Shown in pieces: positions 16,958 to 26,555 of a stretch of 49,941 nt of DNA. Position numbers and translations under genes: made by a program. The stretch covers positions 1 to 49,941 of the forward strand of contig JADJSH010000026.1 of NCBI GenBank assembly GCA_016711805.1, given 5' to 3'. This stretch comes from Bacteroidota bacterium (GTDB taxonomy: Bacteria; Bacteroidota; Bacteroidia; B-17B0; Aurantibacillaceae). Position 1 is the stretch's first letter. Each line of letters opens with the position of its first letter. Below the pieces are notes generated by a model that worked only from the letters and a program-made list of their open reading frames with translations, had not been told where the DNA came from and searched no databases.

Positions 16958-18991
16958 TTAAAATAAATTATTTAAAATCGATTCGTCTACTAAGTTTGGT
17001 AAAGTAACTTTTAAATTTGGCGTACGTTCCATTTCGCGTTTAATGGCAAAGTTAGCTTCTTTATTACGCGCCCAACTACGGCGAGCAATACCATTATTCA
17101 CATCCCAAAACAGCATGGATTTTAGTCTTCTGTCAGCGTCCGCACTTCCATCTAATACTAAACCAAAACCGCCGTTAATTACTTCGCCCCAGCCAACGCC
17201 ACCACCGTTGTGCAAACTAATCCAAGTAGCACCACGGAAACTATCGCCTACAAAATTTTGCACAGCCATATCAGCGGTATATTTTGAACCGTCATAAATA
17301 TTAGACGTTTCGCGGTAAGGAGAATCTGTTCCACTAACATCATGATGATCTCGTCCTAAAACAACTGGCGCAGAAATTTCTTTATTAGCAATGGCTTTGT
17401 TAATCGCTTCAGCAATTTTTACACGACCCTCGCTATCAGCATATAAAATACGTGCTTGCGAACCAACTACTAAATTATTTTTCATCGCGTCTCTAATCCA
17501 AACAATATTATCTTGTAATTGAGGTTTAATTTCTTGAGGCGCAGTTTTATATATTTCTTCTAAAACACCTAATGCAATTTCATCCGTTTTACGTAAATCA
17601 TTTTCGTTAGCACTTGTGCAAACCCAACGAAACGGCCCAAAGCCATAATCAAAACACATTGGCCCTAAAATGTCTTGCACATAAGAGTTGTATCTAAACG
17701 TAGCTCCAACATGCCCACCTTTTAATGCTTTCTCTGTTTTATAAATATCAGCGCCTGCTCTTCCAGCTTCTAATAAAAAGGCGTTTCCATAATCAAAGAA
17801 ATACATGTTTTTTGCCGTTAAGGTATTTACTGCATTTGCATGACGCACTAACGTTTTCTGAACTTCCTCTTTAAATTGATCAGGATTTTCCGCCATCATT
17901 TGGTTGCTTTCTTCTAAAGATAATCCAACTGGATAGTAACCTCCCGCCCAAGGATTATGTAAAGAAGTTTGATCCGAACCAACATCTACTTTGATATCTT
18001 TCTTTACAATACGTTCCCACAAATCAACCACATTGCCTTGATAAGCTAATGACACGGCTTCTTTATTAGCTTGCGCTGTTTTAATGCGTGGAATTAATAA
18101 GTCTAAATTATCAAATACTTCATCAACCCAACCTTGAGAGTGGCGTGTATGCACTGCCTTAGGATTAATTTCGGCAGTAACAGAAACTAAGCCCGCAATT
18201 TTTGCTGCCTTAGGTTGAGCGCCACTCATACCACCTAAACCACAAGTCACAAATAATTTTCCAATTCTATCTTCTTCCGATTTAGACACTTTACGTGCTG
18301 CATTCATAACAGTAATACAAGTGCCGTGCACAATACCTTGCGGACCAATATACATGAATGAACCAGCAGTCATTTGTCCGTATTGTGTTACACCTAAAGC
18401 ATTAAATTTTTCCCAATCATCAGGCTTGCTATAGTTTGGAATCATCATGCCATTCGTCACAACCACACGTGGCGCATCTTTATGGGAGGGGAATAATCCC
18501 ATTGGATGTCCACTATATAATACTAATGTTTGTTCGTCTGTCATGGTTGCTAAATACTGCATAGTTAGCAAGTACTGAGCCCAGTTTTGAAACACAGAAC
18601 CATTACCGCCGTAGGTAATTAATTCGTGAGGATGTTGCGCCACCGCATAATCTAAGTTATTACTTAGCATGTGCATAATAGCTGCAGCTTGTATGCTTTG
18701 GTGAGGATACTCGTTAATTGGGCGCGCAAAAATTTTATAATCGGGACGAAGACGGTACATGTAAATTCGTCCGTATGTTTTTAGTTCTTCTGCAAATTCT
18801 TTTGCTAAAATAGGATGATGTTTAGGTTCGAAGTAACGTAGTGCATTTTGAATCGCTAATTTTTTTTCTTCCCCATTTAAAATGTCTTTACGTTTTGGCG
18901 CATGATTAATTGTGCTTTCGTATGTTTTTGGCTGAGGTAAAACAGAAGGAATACCTTGTAATATGTATTGTTGAAATTGTTGTAATTCCAT
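16958..18991 (-). CDS. hutU: Urocanate hydratase (long form)
   Basis: A 677-residue urocanase, longer than the ~556-residue Pseudomonas type and close to the long form of animals and many Bacteroidota. Signatures: YGGNGSVFQNWAQYLLT near residue 130, SGHPMGLFPSH, the NAD-binding glycine stretch VTCGLGGMSGAQPKAAKIAG near 255, YGFGPFRWVCTSANENDLR near 455 (containing the conserved Cys region), and NGGGVGWGEVINGGFGLVLDG near 600. It converts urocanate to imidazolone propionate with NAD+ as electrophilic cofactor, the second step of histidine breakdown. hutH, hutI and hutG are not in this window. It is the first gene of a three-gene minus-strand group and is divergent from the photolyase. Confidence 0.97.
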   Translation of the reverse strand: MELQQFQQYILQGIPSVLPQPKTYESTINHAPKRKDILNGEEKKLAIQNALRYFEPKHHPILAKEFAEELKTYGRIYMYRLRPDYKIFARPINEYPHQSIQAAAIMHMLSNNLDYAVAQHPHELITYGGNGSVFQNWAQYLLTMQYLATMTDEQTLVLYSGHPMGLFPSHKDAPRVVVTNGMMIPNYSKPDDWEKFNALGVTQYGQMTAGSFMYIGPQGIVHGTCITVMNAARKVSKSEEDRIGKLFVTCGLGGMSGAQPKAAKIAGLVSVTAEINPKAVHTRHSQGWVDEVFDNLDLLIPRIKTAQANKEAVSLAYQGNVVDLWERIVKKDIKVDVGSDQTSLHNPWAGGYYPVGLSLEESNQMMAENPDQFKEEVQKTLVRHANAVNTLTAKNMYFFDYGNAFLLEAGRAGADIYKTEKALKGGHVGATFRYNSYVQDILGPMCFDYGFGPFRWVCTSANENDLRKTDEIALGVLEEIYKTAPQEIKPQLQDNIVWIRDAMKNNLVVGSQARILYADSEGRVKIAEAINKAIANKEISAPVVLGRDHHDVSGTDSPYRETSNIYDGSKYTADMAVQNFVGDSFRGATWISLHNGGGVGWGEVINGGFGLVLDGSADADRRLKSMLFWDVNNGIARRSWARNKEANFAIKREMERTPNLKVTLPNLVDESILNNLF

Positions 18992-19072
18992 GAGATAAAT
19001 AGGTTAATTTAGAAGTGCTGAAATTACATGATTTTTTTAAACTTTCAGACACATTGCTTGTTTAAAATTTAG

Positions 19073-20395
19073 ATGAAGCAGATATCCATATTTTGGTTTA
19101 GAAGAGATTTACGTTTAGACGATAATGCAGGTTTATACCATGCGCTTAAAAAAGGAATGCCTGTTTTGCCAATATTTATTTTTGACAAAACCATTTTAGA
19201 TAAACTGGAAGACAAAAAAGATGTTCGTGTAGAATTTATCCATCAAGCGATTTTAACCTTAAATGAGAATTTAATAGAGTTGGGCAGTTCCCTTAAAGTA
19301 TTTTATTCGACACCCGAAAAAGTATTTAAAGAATTAGTAAAAGAATATACTGTAGAAACTGTCTATACAAATCATGATTATGAACCTTATGCAGATGAGC
19401 GAGATGGAGCAGTTAAAGATTTTTTAAGTAAACATAAAATAGAATTTAAAACCTATAAAGACCAATGCATTTTTGAGAAAGAGGAGGTGACTAAAGATGA
19501 TGGAAAACCTTACACGGTATTCACACCTTATAGTCGTAAATGGAAATTGCGCTTAACTGATTTTCATGTGAAGGCCTATCCGAATAAAAAGTATTTTAAG
19601 AATTTTATCCAAACAAAAAATTTTACGGTTCCAACTTTAAAAGAAATGGGATTTGAAAATTCAGGATTAGAATTTCCTTCTACAACCATTAGTAAATCTA
19701 TTGTTACAAATTATAAAGAGCAGCGAGATTTCCCCGCGATTAAAGGAACTAGTAAACTAAGTGTTCATCTGCGCTTTGGAACCGTTAGCATCAGAGCGTT
19801 AGCCAAGCAAGCTTTATTATTAAATGAGACTTGGTTGAACGAATTAATTTGGCGAGATTTTTACATGATGATTTTATATCATTTTCCTCACGCAGCTAAA
19901 AATTCGTTTAAACCACAATACGATAAAATTGAATGGAGAAATAATGAAAGCGAATTTAAAGCTTGGTGCGAAGGTAAGACTGGCTTCCCAATTGTGGATG
20001 CTGGTATGCGTGAATTAAATGCAACTGGATTTATGCACAATAGAGTGCGCATGATTGTGGCCAGTTTTTTAGTGAAAGATTTATTAATTGATTGGCGTTG
20101 GGGCGAAGCCTACTTTGCACAAAAATTATTAGACTTTGATTTAAGTGCCAACAATGGAGGTTGGCAATGGGCGGCAGGAAGTGGTTGCGATGCAGCGCCT
20201 TATTTTAGAGTGTTTAATCCAACAGAACAAACCAAAAAATTTGATCCAAAATACGAATACATTAAAAAATGGATTCCCGAATTTAACACCGCTAAATATC
20301 CAAAACCAATTGTAGATCATGCCTCTGCACGATTAAGAGTATTAGCAGTTTACAAAGAAGCCTTGAGCGAAAGTAAACAAACTAAGTTGTTTTAA
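19073..20395 (+). CDS. phrB: Cryptochrome/DNA photolyase family protein
   Basis: A 440-residue flavoprotein of the class I photolyase family. The N-terminal Rossmann domain (ISIFWFRRDLRLDDNAGLYHA) would bind an antenna chromophore. The C-terminal helical domain carries the FAD signature WRDFYMMILYHFP, the active-site stretch NATGFMHNRVRMIVASFLVK, WRWGEAYFAQKLLDFD, and NGGWQWAAGSGCDAAPYFR. Length is somewhat short for CPD photolyase (about 470). It is expected to repair UV-induced pyrimidine dimers using blue light; a cryptochrome role cannot be excluded by sequence alone. It is transcribed alone, divergent from hutU across an 81-bp gap. Confidence 0.95.
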   Translation: MKQISIFWFRRDLRLDDNAGLYHALKKGMPVLPIFIFDKTILDKLEDKKDVRVEFIHQAILTLNENLIELGSSLKVFYSTPEKVFKELVKEYTVETVYTNHDYEPYADERDGAVKDFLSKHKIEFKTYKDQCIFEKEEVTKDDGKPYTVFTPYSRKWKLRLTDFHVKAYPNKKYFKNFIQTKNFTVPTLKEMGFENSGLEFPSTTISKSIVTNYKEQRDFPAIKGTSKLSVHLRFGTVSIRALAKQALLLNETWLNELIWRDFYMMILYHFPHAAKNSFKPQYDKIEWRNNESEFKAWCEGKTGFPIVDAGMRELNATGFMHNRVRMIVASFLVKDLLIDWRWGEAYFAQKLLDFDLSANNGGWQWAAGSGCDAAPYFRVFNPTEQTKKFDPKYEYIKKWIPEFNTAKYPKPIVDHASARLRVLAVYKEALSESKQTKLF

Positions 20396-20490
20396 ATTCA
20401 ACTTCTACTTGCGTTGAGCAGCGCAATTTGTAACCTATCTAAATAAGCTTCTTTTACTTTAAGTGTGTTTTAATTGATTAGTTAAATGAT

Positions 20491-20498
20491 TACCTTTG
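20491..20498 (+). promoter_or_regulatory. Promoter -7 element of the metal-efflux operon
   Basis: TACCTTTG matches the Bacteroidota TAnnTTTG consensus and lies two bases before the first ATG (20500) of the small gene upstream of czcA. The transcript would begin near 20505, so translation may really start at the second Met (20512) from a very short leader. Confidence 0.55.
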
Positions 20499-20499
20499 T

Positions 20500-20877
20500 A
20501 TGGTGAAAAAAATGCTCCCCATATTGTTTTTATCTATTTATTTAGTTTCAGTAACGGAGTTACATGAACTTTTTAAGTTGCCGCAATTGGTAGAACATTT
20601 TATCGAACACAAAGCTGAAGATAAACAAACAACGTTTTTGGATTTTTTGGTATTGCATTATTCTAATTCAGATGATGGCGGTGAACATTCGAAGTTGCCT
20701 TTTAAAGCACATCATGATAATGGAAATATTATCAATTCAGGATTTGTAGCCTTTAATAGTTTCTGTCTTGTTATCAAATCAACACCTATTGAATCTAAAA
20801 TTTATAAAACTCATTCTATTGATTTTATAAGTTCCTCTTTCCTTTCTTCTATTTGGCAGCCGCCTAAATCTTGTTAA
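20500..20877 (+). CDS. Small exported protein heading the metal-efflux operon
   Basis: 125 residues with an N-terminal signal peptide or anchor (MLPILFLSIYLVSVTELHEL). His-, Asp- and Glu-containing stretches follow (LVEHFIEHKAEDKQ, DDGGEHSKLPFKAHHDNGN). The C-terminus is Ser-rich and ends WQPPKSC. Small proteins of this kind commonly precede CzcA genes in Bacteroidota. The His/acidic patches would suit periplasmic metal contact, but that is inference. The start may be 20500 or 20512 (see the promoter element). It lies 90 bp before czcA on the same strand. Confidence 0.75.
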   Translation: MVKKMLPILFLSIYLVSVTELHELFKLPQLVEHFIEHKAEDKQTTFLDFLVLHYSNSDDGGEHSKLPFKAHHDNGNIINSGFVAFNSFCLVIKSTPIESKIYKTHSIDFISSSFLSSIWQPPKSC

Positions 20878-20967
20878 TTACCATTTGATTTTTCGGATTT
20901 CATGTATACTCATCGTATATCTGTTTTCGATATTTAGTTCTATCAAATAAACATTAACAATAAAAAC

Positions 20968-23900
20968 ATGCTAAATAAAATAATTGATTTTTCCATTAGG
21001 AATAAACTCATCATTGGGCTTTTTGTGATAGCCCTTATTGGTTATGGTACTTATGAGGTAACTAAGTTGCCTATTGATGCCGTTCCAGATATCACTAACA
21101 ATCAAGTTCAAGTTATTACCGTAGCACCATCTTTTGGCGCAACAGATATTGAACGATTGGTTACTTTTCCAATTGAACAAGCGAACAATAATATATCGGG
21201 ACTAAAAGAAATCAGAAGTTTTTCGCGCTTTGGTTTGTCTTTAGTGACGATTGTATTCGACGACGACGTTGATATTTATTGGGCAAGACAACAAGTAGCG
21301 GAACGCCTACAAAATGTACAATCTCAAATACCGCAAGGTATTGGTACTCCCGAATTAGGACCAGTATCTACTGGCTTAGGAGAAATTTACCAATATGTGG
21401 TTAGAGCCAAAGAAGGTTACGAAAAAAAATATAACGAAACCGAATTACGTACCATACAAGATTGGTTAGTGCGACGACAATTATTGGGTGTAAAAGGCGT
21501 AGCTGAGGTAAGTAGTTTTGGTGGTAAATTAAAACAATTTGAAATTGCCATTGATCCAAATAAATTACAATCGCATAACATTACTATTCATGATGTATTT
21601 ACTGCATTAGAAACTAATAATCAAAACACAGGAGGAACCTATATTGAAAAAGGTCCAACAGTTTTGTTTATTAGAAGTGAAGGGTTAATAGGAAGCATTA
21701 GTGATATTGAAAACATATCCATTAAAGCGACTGACAGCGGAAACCCTTTATTTATAAGAGATGTAGCTGAAGTTAAAATTGGCCACGCTACGCGTTATGG
21801 CGCCATGTGTTATAATGATAAAGGCGAAGTATCTGGTGCGGTAGTGATGATGCTGAAAGGAGCTAACAGTAGTGATGTGATTAAAAATGTGAAAGAACGT
21901 GTTGTTCAAATTCAAAAATCATTACCAGAAGGTGTTGTCATCGAACCGTTTTTAGATAGAACTAAAATGGTGAACAATGCCATTGGAACAGTTGAGCAAA
22001 ATTTATTAGAAGGCGCTTTGATTGTGATTTTTGTTTTGGTATTATTTTTAGGAAACTTCAGAGCGGGTTTGTTAGTTGCTTCTGTTATTCCTTTAGCCAT
22101 GTTATTTGCCATTATTTTAATGAACACCTTTGGCGTGAGTGGAAACTTAATGAGCCTAGGGGCTTTGGATTTTGGTTTGATTGTAGATGGCGCCGTAATT
22201 ATTGTGGAGGCCGTCATGCATCAACTCACACATGGCAAAAAATTTAAACATATTGCGCAGTTAAATCAAGAACAGATGGATAATGAAGTTAATTTATCTG
22301 CTAGCAAAATGATGAATAGCGCAGTGTTTGGACAAGTGATAATTTTAGTCGTATATCTTCCCATATTTACATTACAAGGTATCGAAGGAAAAATGTTTAA
22401 GCCAATGGCACAAACAGTAGCCTTTGCATTATTGGGCGCTTTTGTTTTATCGCTTACTTACATTCCAATGATGAGCGCTTTATTTTTAAGTAAAAAAACA
22501 AAACATAAAATCAACATTTCTGATAAATTAATGATGTGGGTTGAAAAAGGCTATCAACATACTCTAGCAAAAGTATTGCGTTATCCTAAGCTTATTATTT
22601 CGAGTGTGATTGTATTATTTGTTTCCGCTATTGTTACACTTACTTTTTTAGGAGGAGAATTTATTCCTGCCTTAGAAGAAGGCGATTTTGCTTTAGAAAT
22701 GAGAGTATTACCTGGAAGTAATTTAAACACTAGTATAGAAAGTGCCACAAAGGCATCGGCTATTTTAAAAAATAAATTCCCAGAAGTCATAAAAATTGTT
22801 GCGAAAATTGGGAGTGGCGAAGTGCCAACCGATCCAATGCCTATTGATGCGGGCGATATGATGATTATTTTAAAAGATAAATCAGAATGGACTTCTGCAA
22901 AAACATTTCCTGAACTAGCCGAAAAAATGGGAAAAGAATTGGAAGTTGTTTTGGGTACCACTTTTAGTTTTCAGTTTCCTGTTCAAATGCGATTTAACGA
23001 ATTGATGACAGGCGCTAAACAAGATGTGGTATGTAAAATATTTGGTGAGAACTTAGACACCCTTGCAGCTTATGCCGAAAAATTAGGTGCTTTAGCAAAT
23101 CAAGTAGAAGGCGCTAAAAATTTATATGTAGAGCCAGTAACTGGAATGCCCGAAATATTAATTGAGTATAATCGAGCGGCTATTGCACAATATCATTTGA
23201 ATATTGCGGACATTAATAAAGTGGTGAATACTGCTTTTGCAGGACAAAGTACGGGTCAATTATTTGAAGGCGAAAAACGCTTTGATGTGGTAGTTCGTTT
23301 AAATACGGATAAGCGAAAAGATTTAGATGACATTAAAGATCTCTTAGTTCCTACTCCTCAAGGCACACAAATTCCTTTATATCAATTAGCGGAAGTGAGT
23401 ATTAAAAACGGACCAAATCAAATACAACGTGAAGATGCTAAACGAAGAATTGTTGTGGGATTTAATGTGAGGGGAAGAGATGTACAAAGCATTGTTAACG
23501 AATTGCAACAAAAAGTAGAGAAGCAAATAAAATTTCCGGCAGGTTATTATGTAACGTATGGAGGAGCATTTGAAAATCTGAATGCAGCGAAACAACGATT
23601 ACTAATTGCTGTTCCAGTGTCGTTAGTGATGATTTTTATTTTATTGTTTTTTGCATTTAATTCTGTGAAACAAGGCTTGCTTATTTACTCGGCCATTCCT
23701 TTATCTGCTATTGGCGGAATTTTCTTTTTAGCATTAAGAGGCATGCCATTTAGTATTAGTGCAGGTGTTGGCTTTATTGCTTTGTTTGGAGTCGCCGTGC
23801 TAAATGGCATTGTACTTATTGCAGAGTTTAACCGATTAAAAAAAGAAGGCATGAATAATTTACAACGCATTGTATTGATGGGAACTAAGGTTCGTTTACG

Positions 23901-25341
23901 CCCAGTGATGATGACAGCCTTTGTAGCTTCATTGGGGTTTTTACCAATGGCTATTAGTAATGGGGCAGGGGCTGAGGTTCAACGGCCTTTAGCTACCGTT
24001 GTGATTGGTGGATTAATGATTGCAACCTTTTTGACCTTGTTTGTTTTGCCAATACTTTATATTCTATTTGAAAGAGGGATTAAGAATAGGGGAGGGGGGT
24101 ACCCAAAAAAAGGGAACCAGCTAATAAGTAATTTGCTTTATTGCTTATTGCTTATTGTCTATTGCCCTTTTTTAAAAGCACAAAGCCCCATTAATTTACA
24201 AGCAGCTATTGATACAGCTCTTAAAAATAATTTGAGTGTTAAAAACGAAAAACTAAAAGCGGAGTATCAGAAAAAAATAATTAAAACTTCTGCCTCGATA
24301 CCGCAAGCTAATATTGTTGGCGAATACGGACAAATTAATAGTTATTATAACGACAATCGTTTTGGTGCATCACAGTCGTTTAACTTCCCAACCGTTTATA
24401 TCAATCAAAAGCAACTGTTAAATGAAGAGTGGAATTCTTCATTAATGAATGTAACCATAAAGGAAGCAGAAACTAAAAAAATGGTGCGGCAATCGTTTTA
24501 TTTGTTTTTATATCTAAGACAAAAAGAAAAATTACTGTTAAAAAATGATAGCATGTATGCTAATTTTTTAGAGAAAGCAACGATGCGTTTTAATAAAGGT
24601 GAGAGCAATGTGTTGGAAAAGGCAACTGCCGAATCGCAGCGGGGAACTATTGCTATTCAATTAAAACAATTGCAGCAAGATATTGATATTGCTAAATTAC
24701 AATTTAAGTTATTATTAAATACCCTAACTGATTTTGTGCCAACAGAAACGGATTTAAAATTAAACTTAGACGTAAACGCTGACTACACGGTTATTAATCA
24801 GCACCCCTTATTGAAGATAATGGAGCAACAAAAAAAGATTTCTATGATTTCAAGAAAATTAGAGAGGTCTAAGTTGTTACCAGACTTTAATATTGGTTAT
24901 TATAATATGACGATGCAAGGTTCGGGCTCAGATAATAAAACCTACACGTCATCTACTAGATTTCAATCTGTTCAATTAGGATTAGGAATTCCTTTATTTT
25001 TTGGAGCTCAAAAAGCAAAAATGAATGCAGCAAAAATTAATCAATCTATTTCAGAGAACTTGTATCAGCTTGAAAAAAATGCTTTGCAAAATCAATATCA
25101 AAGTTTACTAATGCAACATCAAGCCAATACAATAGCGCTTACTTATTTTGAAAACACCGGATTAAAAAATGCGCAATTGATTTTTGAAACTGCCAATAAG
25201 CAATTTAGCAATGGCGAAATTGATTACCTCGATTGGGTGATGCTGACTAATCAAGCCATCAATCTTCAATCTAATTACATGGATGCTGTTAAAAGCTACA
25301 ATGAAACTATTATTCAAATTAATTACTTAATCACTAAATAA
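20968..25341 (+). CDS. czcA: Heavy-metal RND efflux pump CzcA fused to a TolC-family outer membrane protein
   Basis: A 1457-residue two-part protein. Residues 1-~1040 are an HME-type RND pump: N-terminal helix, two large periplasmic loops, and the proton-relay segment SLGALDFGLIVDGAVIIVEA near residue 400. A second transmembrane block ends GGLMIATFLTLFVLPILYIL. Residues ~1073-1457 are a TolC/CzcC-like outer membrane factor with heptad-rich helices (INLQAAIDTALKNNLSV, then GIPLFFGAQKAKMNAAKINQ). The junction (~1040-1072) is a Gly/Lys linker followed by a hydrophobic stretch ending in LKAQ that looks exactly like a signal peptide. CzcA-TolC fusions are common in Bacteroidota. The pump exports divalent or monovalent heavy metals; the metal cannot be read from the sequence. 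Confidence 0.95.
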   Translation: MLNKIIDFSIRNKLIIGLFVIALIGYGTYEVTKLPIDAVPDITNNQVQVITVAPSFGATDIERLVTFPIEQANNNISGLKEIRSFSRFGLSLVTIVFDDDVDIYWARQQVAERLQNVQSQIPQGIGTPELGPVSTGLGEIYQYVVRAKEGYEKKYNETELRTIQDWLVRRQLLGVKGVAEVSSFGGKLKQFEIAIDPNKLQSHNITIHDVFTALETNNQNTGGTYIEKGPTVLFIRSEGLIGSISDIENISIKATDSGNPLFIRDVAEVKIGHATRYGAMCYNDKGEVSGAVVMMLKGANSSDVIKNVKERVVQIQKSLPEGVVIEPFLDRTKMVNNAIGTVEQNLLEGALIVIFVLVLFLGNFRAGLLVASVIPLAMLFAIILMNTFGVSGNLMSLGALDFGLIVDGAVIIVEAVMHQLTHGKKFKHIAQLNQEQMDNEVNLSASKMMNSAVFGQVIILVVYLPIFTLQGIEGKMFKPMAQTVAFALLGAFVLSLTYIPMMSALFLSKKTKHKINISDKLMMWVEKGYQHTLAKVLRYPKLIISSVIVLFVSAIVTLTFLGGEFIPALEEGDFALEMRVLPGSNLNTSIESATKASAILKNKFPEVIKIVAKIGSGEVPTDPMPIDAGDMMIILKDKSEWTSAKTFPELAEKMGKELEVVLGTTFSFQFPVQMRFNELMTGAKQDVVCKIFGENLDTLAAYAEKLGALANQVEGAKNLYVEPVTGMPEILIEYNRAAIAQYHLNIADINKVVNTAFAGQSTGQLFEGEKRFDVVVRLNTDKRKDLDDIKDLLVPTPQGTQIPLYQLAEVSIKNGPNQIQREDAKRRIVVGFNVRGRDVQSIVNELQQKVEKQIKFPAGYYVTYGGAFENLNAAKQRLLIAVPVSLVMIFILLFFAFNSVKQGLLIYSAIPLSAIGGIFFLALRGMPFSISAGVGFIALFGVAVLNGIVLIAEFNRLKKEGMNNLQRIVLMGTKVRLRPVMMTAFVASLGFLPMAISNGAGAEVQRPLATVVIGGLMIATFLTLFVLPILYILFERGIKNRGGGYPKKGNQLISNLLYCLLLIVYCPFLKAQSPINLQAAIDTALKNNLSVKNEKLKAEYQKKIIKTSASIPQANIVGEYGQINSYYNDNRFGASQSFNFPTVYINQKQLLNEEWNSSLMNVTIKEAETKKMVRQSFYLFLYLRQKEKLLLKNDSMYANFLEKATMRFNKGESNVLEKATAESQRGTIAIQLKQLQQDIDIAKLQFKLLLNTLTDFVPTETDLKLNLDVNADYTVINQHPLLKIMEQQKKISMISRKLERSKLLPDFNIGYYNMTMQGSGSDNKTYTSSTRFQSVQLGLGIPLFFGAQKAKMNAAKINQSISENLYQLEKNALQNQYQSLLMQHQANTIALTYFENTGLKNAQLIFETANKQFSNGEIDYLDWVMLTNQAINLQSNYMDAVKSYNETIIQINYLITK

Positions 25342-25351
25342 CCTTACTAAA

Positions 25352-26484
25352 ATGAAAAATATATTTGTCATATTGATGATTTCACTTATAGTAGCTTCTT
25401 GTGGAGGCACTAAAAGCGAAGAAACAGAAACTGTAGCTGCTATAGAAACTACGGTAACTTTAAACGAAGCACAATATAAAAGTGCTAACATTGTCACAGG
25501 AAAACTAGAGAAGAGAGAAATCTCTACGGTTTTAAAACTGAATGGAAAATTGATGTGCCGCCGCAAAATATGGTTTCGGTAAGCACACCTTTTGGAGGCT
25601 TTTTGAAGTCCACTAAATTATTGCCAGGCATGCATGTTAAAAAAGGAGAAGTGTTGGCAACGATGGAAGATCAACAATACATTCAATTGCAGCAGGAATA
25701 TCTGACAGTGAAATCAAAATTAAGTTATGCCGAAAACGAGTACAATCGCCAAAAGGAATTAAACCAAAGTAAAGCGAGTAGCGATAAGGTATTTCAGCAA
25801 ACCGAAATGGATTATAAAACTCAACGGATTTCATTGAGTGCATTAGCTGAGAAATTGCGATTAATAAATATTAATCCAGATAATTTAAATGAGTCTAATT
25901 TATCAAGAAGTATTAATGTTTATTCTTCTATTGACGGCTTTGTATCAAAAGTAAATGTGAATATTGGAAAGTATGTTAACCCATCCGATGTATTATTTGA
26001 ATTGATTAATCCAGAGGATATACATTTGAATTTAGCAGTGTTTGAAAAAGATTTAGATAAATTGTCGATCGGACAAAAATTACTGGCCTTTAATAACAAC
26101 CTACCCAACAAAAAACATCCTTGCGAGATTATTTTAATTAGTCAGGATTTATCAGCGGATAGAAGCGCCGATGTTCATTGTCATTTTGAAGATTATGATA
26201 AAACATTATTACCAGGTATGTATATGAATGCAGAGGTGGAAATTAAATTACAAAATGCGTTGTCCATTAATGAAGATGCTATTGTTAGCCACGAGGGGAA
26301 AGATTATGTTTTTATAGAAAAGGGAAATCGACAATTTGAAATAGTTGAAGTAAAGAAAGGTGTTACTGAAAATGGTTTTTCGGAAATCACCACATTAGAT
26401 GGCAAAGATATGTTGAATGCTTCTATTGTAACAAAGGGCGCATATGCTTTATTAATGCAATTAAAAAATAAATCAGAAGAGTAA
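25352..26484 (+). pseudogene. czcB: Membrane fusion protein of the metal-efflux system, broken by one frameshift
   Basis: A periplasmic adaptor of about 377 residues when the break is repaired. The first part (25352 to ~25549) has a lipoprotein signal (ILMISLIVASC) and the start of the adaptor (TVTLNEAQYKSANIVTGKLE). The second part continues in another frame with VPPQNMVSVSTPFGGFLK, a lipoyl/barrel-sandwich domain (LLPGMHVKKGEVLATMEDQQ), a coiled-coil hairpin rich in Gln, Glu and Lys (~residues 105-165), and beta-barrel and membrane-proximal domains. One base is missing in the A4 run at 25546-25549: adding an A restores GKIDVPPQNM. It lies 10 bp after czcA and completes the tripartite pump. 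A homopolymer deletion suggests sequencing error more than true loss. Confidence 0.9.
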
Positions 26485-26496
26485 TTTCTTTAAATG

Positions 26497-26533
26497 ATAA
26501 AAGCAGAAAGACCTAAAGTTTTTCTGCTTTTAT
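26497..26533. terminator. Terminator shared by convergent genes
   Basis: ATAAAAGCAGAAA (26497-26509) pairs perfectly with TTTCTGCTTTTAT (26521-26533) around an 11-base loop, with T-rich sequence following on both strands. It lies between czcB (plus) and the DUF2167 gene (minus) and can serve both. Confidence 0.85.
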
Positions 26534-26555
26534 TTTTAGTTGCTAAAGTTTATTT

